Source of the DNA: Cyanobacterium stanieri LEGE 03274 | GTDB taxonomy: Bacteria; Cyanobacteriota; Cyanobacteriia; Cyanobacteriales; Cyanobacteriaceae | Assembly (NCBI RefSeq): GCF_015207825.1 | Contig: NZ_JADEWC010000005.1 | Span: 1-64,000 of the forward strand | Reading direction: 5' to 3' | DNA length: 64,000 nt | Shown: positions 1 through 7,553 of the stretch, one piece after another | Layout: every line of letters begins with the position of its first letter | How positions within the stretch are numbered: the stretch's first letter is position 1 | Translations under genes and position numbers: made by a program | Notes under the pieces: model-generated | The model's database searches: none | What the model was told of the DNA's origin: nothing | What the model saw: only the letters and a program-made list of their open reading frames with translations

Positions 1-894
1 CCCTTACCCCCCCTCGTGAAAAACAGTAATAAAAATCAAATTATGAATTATCCTACCCCCCAACAAAATAATGGTTACCATGCCTATAGCCATGATGTCA
101 GTGATGATGGTTTAGTCATTGCCGGGCGCAAATTTAAATCCCGTCTGATGACAGGCACGGGGAAATATCCCAGTATTGAATCCATGCAACAAAGCGTTAT
201 GGCCAGTGGTTGCGAAATCGTTACTGTAGCGGTGCGCAGAGTACAAAATAACGCCCCCGGCCATGAAGGATTAGCAGAAGCCCTCGACTGGACAAAAATT
301 TGGATGTTGCCCAATACCGCAGGTTGTACCAATGCCGAGGAAGCGATTAGGGTTGCCCGTTTGGGTAGGGAAATGGCGAAGTTATTGGGGCAAGAGGATA
401 ATAATTTTGTCAAGTTAGAAGTTATCCCCGATAGTAAATATTTACTACCAGACCCCATCGGTACTTTACAAGCCGCCGAACAGTTGGTAAAAGAAGGTTT
501 TGCAGTGTTACCTTATGTAAACGCAGATCCCTTACTCTGTAAGCGTTTGGAGGAGGTGGGTTGTGCCACAGTGATGCCCCTTGGTTCTCCCATTGGTTCT
601 GGTCAGGGTATCCAAAATGTTGCTAATATTAAGATTATCATTGAGCAATCCAAAGTACCTGTGGTGATTGATGCGGGTATTGGTAGTCCTTCAGAAGCTG
701 CCTACGGTATGGAATTGGGGGCAGATGCTTTATTGGTTAACAGTGCGATCGCCCTTGCCAAAAATCCTGTAATCATGGCTCAATCCATGGGATTGGCAAC
801 CCAAGCAGGAAGACTGGCTTATAAGGCAGGGAGAATCCCCATTAAAAATTATGCCAGTGCAAGTTCACCTTTAACGGGAGTAGTTACCAAGTAA
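1..894 (+). CDS. thiG: Thiazole synthase ThiG (possibly the C-terminal half of a ThiO-ThiG fusion)
   Basis: ThiG forms the thiazole phosphate ring of thiamine from 1-deoxyxylulose 5-phosphate, dehydroglycine and ThiS-thiocarboxylate. Visible are the N-terminal [19 protein letters not shown] strand, the Schiff-base lysine in [17 protein letters not shown], the glycine-rich [12 protein letters not shown] loop and [13 protein letters not shown] with a C-terminal ALLVNSAIA phosphate site. A GTG at 16 or an ATG at 43 could start a stand-alone ThiG of about 280-290 residues. However, the frame is open to the left edge and the first ~35 residues are a low-complexity linker. Many cyanobacteria carry a glycine oxidase-thiazole synthase (ThiO-ThiG) fusion, so this may be its 3' half. 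The ThiG function is clear; the true start is not visible. Confidence 0.93.
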   Translation, partial: PLPPLVKNSNKNQIMNYPTPQQNNGYHAYSHDVSDDGLVIAGRKFKSRLMTGTGKYPSIESMQQSVMASGCEIVTVAVRRVQNNAPGHEGLAEALDWTKIWMLPNTAGCTNAEEAIRVARLGREMAKLLGQEDNNFVKLEVIPDSKYLLPDPIGTLQAAEQLVKEGFAVLPYVNADPLLCKRLEEVGCATVMPLGSPIGSGQGIQNVANIKIIIEQSKVPVVIDAGIGSPSEAAYGMELGADALLVNSAIALAKNPVIMAQSMGLATQAGRLAYKAGRIPIKNYASASSPLTGVVTK

Positions 895-965
895 TTGATA
901 ATTAAGGCAATAGGGAGCTGTTTCGAGATGAGGAGCAAGGGGGATAGGGAGTAAAGGTACAATAA

Positions 966-1062
966 GTTCAATTTATTGAACGGATTATCGTTAGCCGTGT
1001 AATTCACTACACGGTGGGGGTACGAAGATACAATCTATTGATAACGAATTATCCGAACTTAA
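966..1062 (+). repeat. Dispersed ~100-bp hairpin repeat, family R1 (copy 1)
   Basis: The copy starts with the near-palindrome GTTCAATTTATTGAAC (966-981) and continues with GTTAGCCGTGTA and a stem CCGTGTA/TACACGG (995-1014). The tail reads ATAACGAATTATCCGAACTT. A closely matching copy of the whole unit lies at 55325-55423, and shorter or inverted relatives occur near 14.1, 23.1, 32.1, 51.1, 52.9 and 60.2 kb. All are intergenic. Confidence 0.75.
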
Positions 1063-1074
1063 TGTAATTGAATA

Positions 1075-1110
1075 CCCCCCTTATTGAGGGGGGCTAGGGG
1101 AGATCAAATT
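1075..1110. repeat. G/C-run hairpin repeat (copy 1)
   Basis: CCCCCCT-TATTG-AGGGGGG forms a 7-bp hairpin followed by CTAGGGGAGATCAAATTT. Relatives with the same tail (GGGGGG[C/T]TAGGGGGGATCAAA) are at 49162-49200 and 54503-54536. It sits just past the gatB stop codon and could also help end transcription. Confidence 0.6.
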
Positions 1111-2598
1111 TTAACCGTTCAACTTTTTATTAAGAATTTGGTTTGCCAATTTAGGTTCAGCCCTTCCACCAGTTTTCTTCATCAGTTGACCAACAAAAAA
1201 GCCTTGTAACTTAGTTTTTCCGGCCCTAAACTGTTCGAGCTTATCAGGATTTTCCGCCAATACCTCATCGATAATTTTAGCTAACTCATCAGGATCTGAA
1301 ATACTAACTAAGCCTTTACTCTCGACAATTTGCTTAGGAGAACCACCTTTTTCCAACAAATCAGGTAAGATTTCCTTAGCAATTTTACCGCTGATAGTAC
1401 CATTTTCGATGAGGGTGATTAACTCCGCCAACATCTCAGGCTTGAGGGCAATTTTAGTAATATCTAAATCCAAGTTGCTGTTTAGATAGGCGGCGATGTC
1501 CTGAGTTACCCAGTTAGCGGCACCTTTGGCACTAGCCCCCCCAGATACCACGGCTTCAAAATAAAGAGCTACATCCCGATCATCACAAAGTACCCTTGCA
1601 TCGTAGGCGGATAAACCATATTCGCTTTCGTAACGAGTGCGCTTTTGAGCGGGAAGTTCGGGTAATGTTTTTTGAAACTCATCCAATTGGGCATCGGTAA
1701 TTTCGAGGGGGGGTAAATCGGGTTCGGGGAAATAACGGTAATCGCTAGAGCCTTCTTTTATTCTCATGCTGATGGTGCGCTGAGCGCCTTCTTCCCATAG
1801 TCGGGTTTCTTGGAGGATAGGTTCACCATTTTCTACCGCTTCGATTTGTCTTTCAATTTCGTATTCGATCGCCTTTTGAATGGCACTAAAGGAGTTCATG
1901 TTTTTGATTTCTACCTTGACACCAAATTCTTTTTGCCCCTCTGGACGCACGGAAATGTTAACATCACAACGTAATGAACCTTCTTGCATATTACCGTCCC
2001 CAATGCCCAAATAACGGACGATACGGCGCAATTCTTGCACATATTCAGAGGCTTCTTGCCCTGTGCGTAAATCAGGTTCGGAAACGATTTCGAGCAGGGG
2101 AACACCCGTACGATTAAAGTCCACTAGAGAATGGGTTGAGCCTGAAAGGCGATCGCTCCCTGCGTGTACCAATTTTCCTGCATCCTCTTCCATGTGTAGG
2201 CGAGTGATACCGATGGTTTTGCGGGTGGCTTCCTTGGTTTTAGGATCTACTAATTCAATTTCTAATCTACCATGTTCGACGATGGGAAGGTCAAACTGAG
2301 AAATTTGGTAGTTTTTGGGTAAATCGGGATAAAAATATTGTTTACGATCAAATTTACTATAACGGGCAATTTGTCCTTGTAAGGCTAAACCCATCTTGAT
2401 AGCCGAGTTTAACACTTCTTGGTTTAACACAGGTAAAACCCCAGGATGCCCAAGACATACGGGGCAAACATTGGTATTGGGTGGGCTGTCAAATTCCGTC
2501 GAACAACTACAAAAAATTTTGCTCTTGGTATTGAGTTGACAATGGGTTTCTAAACCGATAATTGCTTCATATTTCGTTTTAGTAGCTGTTGCAATCAT
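1111..2598 (-). CDS. gatB: Asp-tRNA(Asn)/Glu-tRNA(Gln) amidotransferase subunit B
   Basis: GatB binds misacylated Glu-tRNA(Gln) or Asp-tRNA(Asn) and phosphorylates the side chain before GatA-supplied ammonia converts it to Gln or Asn. At 495 residues it has the family's usual length. It opens with the GatB signature around YEAIIGLETHCQLNTKSKIF. Zinc-binding cysteines are seen in FCSCS and VCPVCLG, the core has GSLRCDVNISVRP and VEIKNMNSFSAIQKA, and a helical YqeY-like tail ends in LANQILNKKL. Subunit C (gatC) lies 2 kb away on the same strand, separated by unrelated plus-strand genes; gatA is not in the window. ATG start at 2598 follows an AT-rich leader. Confidence 0.97.
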   Translation of the reverse strand: MIATATKTKYEAIIGLETHCQLNTKSKIFCSCSTEFDSPPNTNVCPVCLGHPGVLPVLNQEVLNSAIKMGLALQGQIARYSKFDRKQYFYPDLPKNYQISQFDLPIVEHGRLEIELVDPKTKEATRKTIGITRLHMEEDAGKLVHAGSDRLSGSTHSLVDFNRTGVPLLEIVSEPDLRTGQEASEYVQELRRIVRYLGIGDGNMQEGSLRCDVNISVRPEGQKEFGVKVEIKNMNSFSAIQKAIEYEIERQIEAVENGEPILQETRLWEEGAQRTISMRIKEGSSDYRYFPEPDLPPLEITDAQLDEFQKTLPELPAQKRTRYESEYGLSAYDARVLCDDRDVALYFEAVVSGGASAKGAANWVTQDIAAYLNSNLDLDITKIALKPEMLAELITLIENGTISGKIAKEILPDLLEKGGSPKQIVESKGLVSISDPDELAKIIDEVLAENPDKLEQFRAGKTKLQGFFVGQLMKKTGGRAEPKLANQILNKKLNG

Positions 2599-2661
2599 AT
2601 ATATATTTAATAACTAATAATTCTCTCTTGATTGCTTTATTTTATCCTTTTTGGGGCGATG

Positions 2662-2697
2662 AACAATGGACAATTGACAATTAGCAATGGACAATAA
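2662..2697. repeat. Heptamer tandem repeat (TGGACAA/TTGACAA type)
   Basis: Short run of degenerate 7-mers (AATGGACAATTGACAATTAG). The same 7-nt period recurs at 3156-3195, 34093-34119, 40803-40829 and 61506-61539, always intergenic. It resembles the short tandemly repeated repetitive (STRR) heptamers known from cyanobacteria. Confidence 0.65.
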
Positions 2698-2801
2698 ATA
2701 ACTATTCTTCCTTACCTTTTGCCGATTCCCTAATTTATATTGCGGGAAAAGAAGAACGATGAGAAAATATAAACCGTGACAATTCCTAGAAAAGTTTAAT
2801 A

Positions 2802-3092
2802 ATGTCAGATTTAAAAACCCAACTCAAAGAACAAATTGCCGAGATTGATTGGAAAGATTTAATTCCCCATGCCCAAAGAGATGCCATTATTTTAGTTGAT
2901 GATAACTTAGATCTTATTGAGGTGGGCAGTGCGATCGCCCTTAATGACACCAAAACCGTAGAAAACTGGATTAGCGAACAATTGATCCAAAAACCCAACG
3001 CCGAACAACTTAGCCACTGGAATAGTCAACCCACCACCCAATTTACCACCATTATTGTTCAACCCTTCGTTTTAATCAAAAGTTGTCATTAA
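2802..3092 (+). CDS. DUF2288 family protein
   Basis: This is a small, probably cytosolic protein of 96 residues. It matches what I know of the DUF2288 family: an N-terminal helix LKEQIAEIDWKDLIPHAQRD, a strand AIILVDDNLDLIEVGSAIA, a conserved tryptophan in VENWISEQLIQ, and the C-terminal strand TTIIVQPFVLIK. Members are found in cyanobacteria and proteobacteria; no biochemical role is established. It stands alone between gatB (divergent) and a histidine kinase on the same strand. The family assignment is by recall of motifs, not a search. Confidence 0.75.
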   Translation: MSDLKTQLKEQIAEIDWKDLIPHAQRDAIILVDDNLDLIEVGSAIALNDTKTVENWISEQLIQKPNAEQLSHWNSQPTTQFTTIIVQPFVLIKSCH

Positions 3093-3155
3093 TAAGGGAA
3101 TAGGGATTGGGTAATGATGATACTATATGGAATAGTAAGTCATTTTTATAAAGTT

Positions 3156-3195
3156 TAATTGTCCATTGTCCATTGTCCATTGTTAATTGTCCATT
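3156..3195. repeat. Heptamer tandem repeat (TTGTCCA) reaching a start codon
   Basis: TTGTCCA units repeat across TAATTGTCCATTGTCCATTG and onward to 3195. The in-frame stop at 3184-3186 and the first possible start (TTG, 3187) of the downstream histidine kinase both lie inside the array. Confidence 0.75.
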
Positions 3196-4557
3196 AATCT
3201 CCCCTTGTTTCAAACCACCAGAAGACGTTTAGCCCTTTATTACACCATTGTCACCGCCGTATTATTAATAATCTTTGCCATGGGTATTTATGGCTATGTT
3301 TATAAAACCCTCATTGATAGGATTGATGATACCCTCAAACACGTGGTGGAAATCGTTGAACCTTCCCTCGTTATTGATAATGTCAGTTTAGAGGAAGGTA
3401 AATATAAATTAAATGTCAATGCCAGTTTTCGTCAACATCCCGACACCACCAACAAGGTAGAAGATGATCACATTGATTTAGAATGGTTTAGTCCTAATGG
3501 CGAATTATTGTGGCAAACTTTAGAAGAGCCTTTACCCATTCCCCTTTCCTTCCATTCTGGGGGAAAAACCATCCGTATCTCCTCTGATTATCTCCTGCGC
3601 CAAATCACCAAAAGAATTGAAGTAGGGCGCTATGTATTGGGTTATTTGCGGGTAAGTCATCCCCTTTTTGATGTCATCAAACCCATTCGTCAATTAATTA
3701 CCGATTTAATTATTGGTGTATTATTAATGATTACCTCCGTAGGGGCGATCGGTTGGTTTTTGTCTGGCATTGCCATTCAACCCGTGAAGGAATCCTATCA
3801 AAGTTTAAAACAGTTTACCGCCGATGCTTCCCATGAGTTGAGAAATCCTATCGCCACCATTAAAACTAACATTCAAACTCTCCTAGCTTATCCTGAAATT
3901 GAACCCGAACAGAATAAAAAACAGTTGGAAATCGTTGAACGTTTAACTCAAAGGTTATCTAACTTAGTCAATGATTTATTATTTTTAGCCCGTAGTGATA
4001 GCGGTATTATTAACCCTAGTTTTCAAGCTATTCCCCTCGATTCTTTATTATTAGAAGTGGTGGAAGAACAAATAATTATTGCCCAAAGTAAATCGATTAA
4101 TTTATCATTAGAAATAATAGATGATAATTTAGAAATAAATTTTAAAGAAGTAAGTAGTGAAGATGAACTGTTCAGTATTGAAGGGGATTGGGGACAATTA
4201 TCGAGATTATTTACTAACTTAATTAGTAATGCAATTATCCATAGTTTTTCAGATATTAATAAAAAAGATAAAATAATTCAAGTAATCTTAAAATATCTTA
4301 AAAAAAACAATAAATATTATTATCAAATTCAAATAAAAGATAATGGAATCGGCATAGAAAAAGAAAATATTCCCCATCTTTTTGATCGTTTTTACAGGGC
4401 TGATTCTGCCCGTAGTTATCGGGATAACAATAATAGTAATACGGGGTTAGGACTTGCGATCGCCCTTGCCATTGTCGAAAACCATCAAGGTAACATCAAA
4501 GTAGAAAGTAACCTCAATGAAGGAACAACATTTATGGTAAATTTACCCAAAAAATAG
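3187..4557 (+). CDS. Two-component sensor histidine kinase, membrane-bound
   Basis: An inner-membrane kinase of about 456 residues. It has TM1 (about 13-37), a ~135-residue extracytoplasmic sensor region, TM2 (about 175-198), HisKA with phospho-acceptor His216 in DASHELRNPIATIK, and a complete HATPase: N box LFTNLISNAIIHS, G1 DNGIGIEKENIPHLFDRFYR and G2 TGLGLAIAL. There is no PAS or HAMP domain. The N-terminus (LFQTTRRRLALYYTIVT) resembles cyanobacterial RppB/NrsS-type kinases, but that is only a guess. No response regulator is adjacent. The start is odd: an in-frame TAA at 3184 forces a TTG (3187 or 3205) lying in or just after a heptamer repeat, since the next ATG is inside TM1. Confidence 0.9.
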   Translation: MSINLPLFQTTRRRLALYYTIVTAVLLIIFAMGIYGYVYKTLIDRIDDTLKHVVEIVEPSLVIDNVSLEEGKYKLNVNASFRQHPDTTNKVEDDHIDLEWFSPNGELLWQTLEEPLPIPLSFHSGGKTIRISSDYLLRQITKRIEVGRYVLGYLRVSHPLFDVIKPIRQLITDLIIGVLLMITSVGAIGWFLSGIAIQPVKESYQSLKQFTADASHELRNPIATIKTNIQTLLAYPEIEPEQNKKQLEIVERLTQRLSNLVNDLLFLARSDSGIINPSFQAIPLDSLLLEVVEEQIIIAQSKSINLSLEIIDDNLEINFKEVSSEDELFSIEGDWGQLSRLFTNLISNAIIHSFSDINKKDKIIQVILKYLKKNNKYYYQIQIKDNGIGIEKENIPHLFDRFYRADSARSYRDNNNSNTGLGLAIALAIVENHQGNIKVESNLNEGTTFMVNLPKK

Positions 4558-4578
4558 GGACGTAGTATTTTACGCCCC
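4550..4578 (-). terminator. Probable rho-independent terminator of gatC
   Basis: Read on the minus strand: GGGGCGTA-AAATAC-TACGTCCC (one bulged A) followed by TATTTTTT. It starts 8 bases past the gatC stop and overlaps the end of the convergent kinase gene. Confidence 0.55.
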
Positions 4579-4586
4579 AAAGAATA

Positions 4587-4874
4587 TTAACCCATTATTT
4601 TAGGAACTCGGAAAAAATCATCATCCCGAGAAGGTGCATTATCTAATAAACTTTCCCTATCTTCGTAGGTAGTTTGGGCATCAGAGCGCATAATATTACT
4701 AACATCGATCGCCCTTGTAGTGGGTTCAACTTCATCCGTATCTAATTCACTTAGTTGATCAAAATATTCGAGGATAGCATTCAACTGATTACCAAACTCT
4801 TGCTCCTCTTGTTCACTAATTTCCAAACGGGCTAAATTAGCCACCTTTTTAACTTCTTCTTGACTAATACTCAT
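4587..4874 (-). CDS. gatC: Asp-tRNA(Asn)/Glu-tRNA(Gln) amidotransferase subunit C
   Basis: GatC is the small subunit that wraps around and stabilises the GatA-GatB complex. The 95-residue protein has the full family pattern: [20 protein letters not shown] at the N-terminus, an acidic helix [29 protein letters not shown], and the C-terminal [19 protein letters not shown], which inserts towards GatA/GatB. It is transcribed alone here, convergent with the upstream kinase. Confidence 0.96.
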   Translation of the reverse strand: MSISQEEVKKVANLARLEISEQEEQEFGNQLNAILEYFDQLSELDTDEVEPTTRAIDVSNIMRSDAQTTYEDRESLLDNAPSRDDDFFRVPKIMG

Positions 4875-4971
4875 AAAAAATAACTAATAAAAAACAATAA
4901 AAATCCTCCCTAATCATAACAAGGAACAGGAATTAACAATTAAAAACACTGAAATGTATTAGTAGCTTTAA

Positions 4972-5001
4972 CCATTGCCCATTGCCTATTCCCCATTCCC
5001 C
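4972..5001. repeat. Heptamer repeat (CCCATTG/CCTATTC type)
   Basis: Degenerate 7-mers reading ATTGCCCATTGCCTATTCCC, downstream of ycf3. The same type recurs at about 5766-5800, 24280-24300 and 60140-60160, often linked to the other dispersed elements. Confidence 0.55.
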
Positions 5002-5033
5002 ACCTAAACTAATCACTATAAGATTAGACCAAA

Positions 5034-5555
5034 TTAGAAAAATACATCCATTTCAGATCTACCAGTGGTTTTCAACCAGTTTTGGGCCTCAAGGTAACTA
5101 TTAGGAGAAAGTCTAATGGCTTGTTTCCAATACTCAGCAGCCTTATCGAACAAATTTTCTGCCTCATCTTCCTTTCCCTCTTGCTTACACTTATCCCCTT
5201 GATAGTGGTATAACACCGCAATATTATTGAGGGCAGAAGGTTTACGGGGGTTAAGTTCCAAACATTGATGATAATACCCTAGGGCTTCCTCTAGTTTACC
5301 GTTACTAGCATGGATTAAACCCATATTATAGAGGATTTCGCTGCGATCGCTCGGATTATCCTCTAATCTGAGGGCTTCTTCATAGTTTTCAAGGGCTTCG
5401 GCATATTCCCCATCGGCTTGGGCAGACATACCATCACGATAATATACAAACGCTTCCTTTGCCTTAGGGTTAATCGGTAAAACCTTTAAAATAATATCCG
5501 CCATAACGGTAAAAGTCTTATCGATAAAATTATCATTTTTCTGAGATCTAGCCAT
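5034..5555 (-). CDS. ycf3: Photosystem I assembly protein Ycf3
   Basis: Ycf3 is a thylakoid-associated TPR chaperone needed to assemble the photosystem I core (PsaA/PsaB). The 173-residue protein starts [20 protein letters not shown] and carries three TPR units: around [40 protein letters not shown], and [20 protein letters not shown] near the end. Length and terminal sequence agree with cyanobacterial and plastid Ycf3. It sits alone between gatC and hemF on the minus strand. Confidence 0.96.
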   Translation of the reverse strand: MARSQKNDNFIDKTFTVMADIILKVLPINPKAKEAFVYYRDGMSAQADGEYAEALENYEEALRLEDNPSDRSEILYNMGLIHASNGKLEEALGYYHQCLELNPRKPSALNNIAVLYHYQGDKCKQEGKEDEAENLFDKAAEYWKQAIRLSPNSYLEAQNWLKTTGRSEMDVFF

Positions 5556-5765
5556 ATATTTAATTTATTAAAAATAAAAGATTTTCCTTGATCCTAATAC
5601 AACAATTAATTATCTTGTGTTTAATTTTATTGCACAATTCCCTTACAAAATTAAGGCATTGGGTTTAAGGCCTAAACTAACAAATAGTAAATCAGGTGTT
5701 GCTTATTTTGTTTGGGTATGCAACATCATTAAAATACAGCAAATATATAATACTAGAACTATTAC

Positions 5766-5828
5766 TACTATTGCCCATTGCCTATTCCCTATTGCCTTAA
5801 TTATCAATTCTCCATTATCAACTATCAA
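5766..5828. repeat. Heptamer-type repeat tract beside the hemF stop codon
   Basis: CTATTGCCCATTGCCTATTC followed by further degenerate 7-mers (CTCCATTATCAACTATCAAT) runs up to the hemF stop (5829-5831). Confidence 0.5.
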
Positions 5829-6863
5829 TTATGTATCCCAGTTTGCCCAATCTTGGGGCTTGAGGAAAACATCATATAACTCCGCTTCAGGGGTATTCGC
5901 TTCGGGGGTATAACCATATTCCCAGCGCACCAAGGGAGGTAAAGACATCAAAATTGACTCCGTGCGCCCGTTGGTTTGTAAACCAAAAATAGTTCCCCTG
6001 TCATATACCAAATTAAACTCTACATATCTTCCACGGCGGTATAATTGGAAGTTTCTCTGGCGATCGCCATATTCCGTATTACGACGTTTTTCAGCAATAG
6101 GCACATAAGCAGGTAAAAAAGTTTTTCCGCAATCTTGCACAAAAGCAAAAATTTCCTCCCAACTGCGTTGTTTTTGAGGAGGTAACTGATTACTATATTG
6201 CGCCGCCGCCTTATCAGGGTGAGGGCCACGATAAATAGGATCATTTCCATCTTGATAATCAAAGAAAAGTCCACCCACCCCACGGGTTTCGTCACGGTGT
6301 TTTAAATAAAAATACTCATCACACCAACGTTTAAACACATTATAATACTCGGGATGATGCTTATCACAGGTATTTTTAAAAGTAGTGTGAAAATGCTTCG
6401 CATCCTCGGCAAAAGGATAATAAGGAGTTAAATCAGCACCACCCCCAAACCACCATACTGGCCCTGCTTCAAAATAACGATAATTGAGGTGTACTGTGGG
6501 AATATAGGGGTTTTTCGGGTGTAACACCATAGAAGTACCCGTAGCATAAAAACTATGACCTTCGGCCTCGGGGCGCTGTTTTAAAATGCTAGGGGGAAGA
6601 TGATTACCCCATACCTCGGAAAAATTAACCCCACCTTGTTCAAAAACATCACCATCAACCATAACACGAGATCTACCGCCTCCCCCTTCCTCTCTTTGCC
6701 AACTATCTTCCTGAAACTTACCTTTACCGTCAAGGGCTTCTAAGCCCTCGCAAATCTCATCTTGGATAGACTGCATAAATTGACTTACCCTAGTTTTTGC
6801 ATCTTCAGGAGGAAAAGAAGTAGAATTGATGGGGTTAGTATTTTCTTTAGTCGCTGTATCCAT
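5829..6863 (-). CDS. hemF: Oxygen-dependent coproporphyrinogen III oxidase
   Basis: HemF oxidatively decarboxylates coproporphyrinogen III to protoporphyrinogen IX, a shared step of heme and chlorophyll synthesis. The 344-residue protein has [33 protein letters not shown] (substrate-binding core), [25 protein letters not shown] and the C-terminal [20 protein letters not shown]. The conserved histidines and aspartates are present. It is a single gene on the minus strand; its stop codon abuts a heptamer repeat tract. Confidence 0.97.
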   Translation of the reverse strand: MDTATKENTNPINSTSFPPEDAKTRVSQFMQSIQDEICEGLEALDGKGKFQEDSWQREEGGGGRSRVMVDGDVFEQGGVNFSEVWGNHLPPSILKQRPEAEGHSFYATGTSMVLHPKNPYIPTVHLNYRYFEAGPVWWFGGGADLTPYYPFAEDAKHFHTTFKNTCDKHHPEYYNVFKRWCDEYFYLKHRDETRGVGGLFFDYQDGNDPIYRGPHPDKAAAQYSNQLPPQKQRSWEEIFAFVQDCGKTFLPAYVPIAEKRRNTEYGDRQRNFQLYRRGRYVEFNLVYDRGTIFGLQTNGRTESILMSLPPLVRWEYGYTPEANTPEAELYDVFLKPQDWANWDT

Positions 6864-7061
6864 AAATAAAAACTTTTATTAAAATTACTAAAAATAACTT
6901 ACAATCTATCAATCTAAACTGTAAGGGGTCTCTAAACTAGAAAATTTTGCACATCTTAATATTATGCAATAAAACCTTCAGCGATAATTAGGCAAGACTA
7001 ACTTTCAATATTGTCTTAGGGAAAAAGTGAATAAATTATCGGTCAATTATCAATTATTATC

Positions 7062-7544
7062 ATGACTTTTAACTTTTCTTTTAAACTACTATTAGCTGAT
7101 GGTGAAAAACTGTTATGTCAATGCTCTCTTTACAAAACTTATCGAGTGACAACCACTATTCCCGTTGATGTAGTTTGGCATCGTTTAATCAATTTAGCGG
7201 ATATGTCTTGGCATCCTCTATTTGTGAAAACAAAGTTACCAAAAGGATTGATACCCAAACCAGGATTAATTTTTGGGGTTGTTACCCGTCTTACCCCTAT
7301 TCCGATTCGGGTGTTTGTGGAAAATGTTCGCCCTAAGGAGTTTTTGAGCATTCGTTTATTGGCGATTCCTGGTATTGAACAACGAATTACCTATCAAATG
7401 GAATCTACTTTGAAGGGTAGTTATATCGCTTATTCTATCACCCTTAAGGGTTGGTTATCTCCTGTGGTTTGGTGGTTTATGAAGCCTTATTCGGCTAAGG
7501 TTGCTTCTGAGTTGGTGAATGCGGCGGCGAAATCTTTACCTTAA
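7062..7544 (+). CDS. SRPBCC (START-like) family protein
   Basis: 160 residues, with the shape of a small helix-grip ligand-binding protein. A strand TYRVTTTIPVDVVWHRLINL is followed by the typical tryptophan turn MSWHPLFVKTKLPKG, a central beta sheet (PGLIFGVVTRLTPIPIRVFV), a strand pair around YQMESTLKGSYIAYSITLKG, and a long C-terminal helix. The ligand is unknown. Convergent with the MASE1 kinase gene (10 bases between stops). Assigned from fold pattern, so the subfamily is not claimed. Confidence 0.65.
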   Translation: MTFNFSFKLLLADGEKLLCQCSLYKTYRVTTTIPVDVVWHRLINLADMSWHPLFVKTKLPKGLIPKPGLIFGVVTRLTPIPIRVFVENVRPKEFLSIRLLAIPGIEQRITYQMESTLKGSYIAYSITLKGWLSPVVWWFMKPYSAKVASELVNAAAKSLP

Positions 7545-7553
7545 TTAAATTTT

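Noticed and set aside
5617-5913. 98-codon plus-strand frame between ycf3 and hemF
   Set aside because: It runs through heptamer repeats and overlaps the hemF 3' end antisense.
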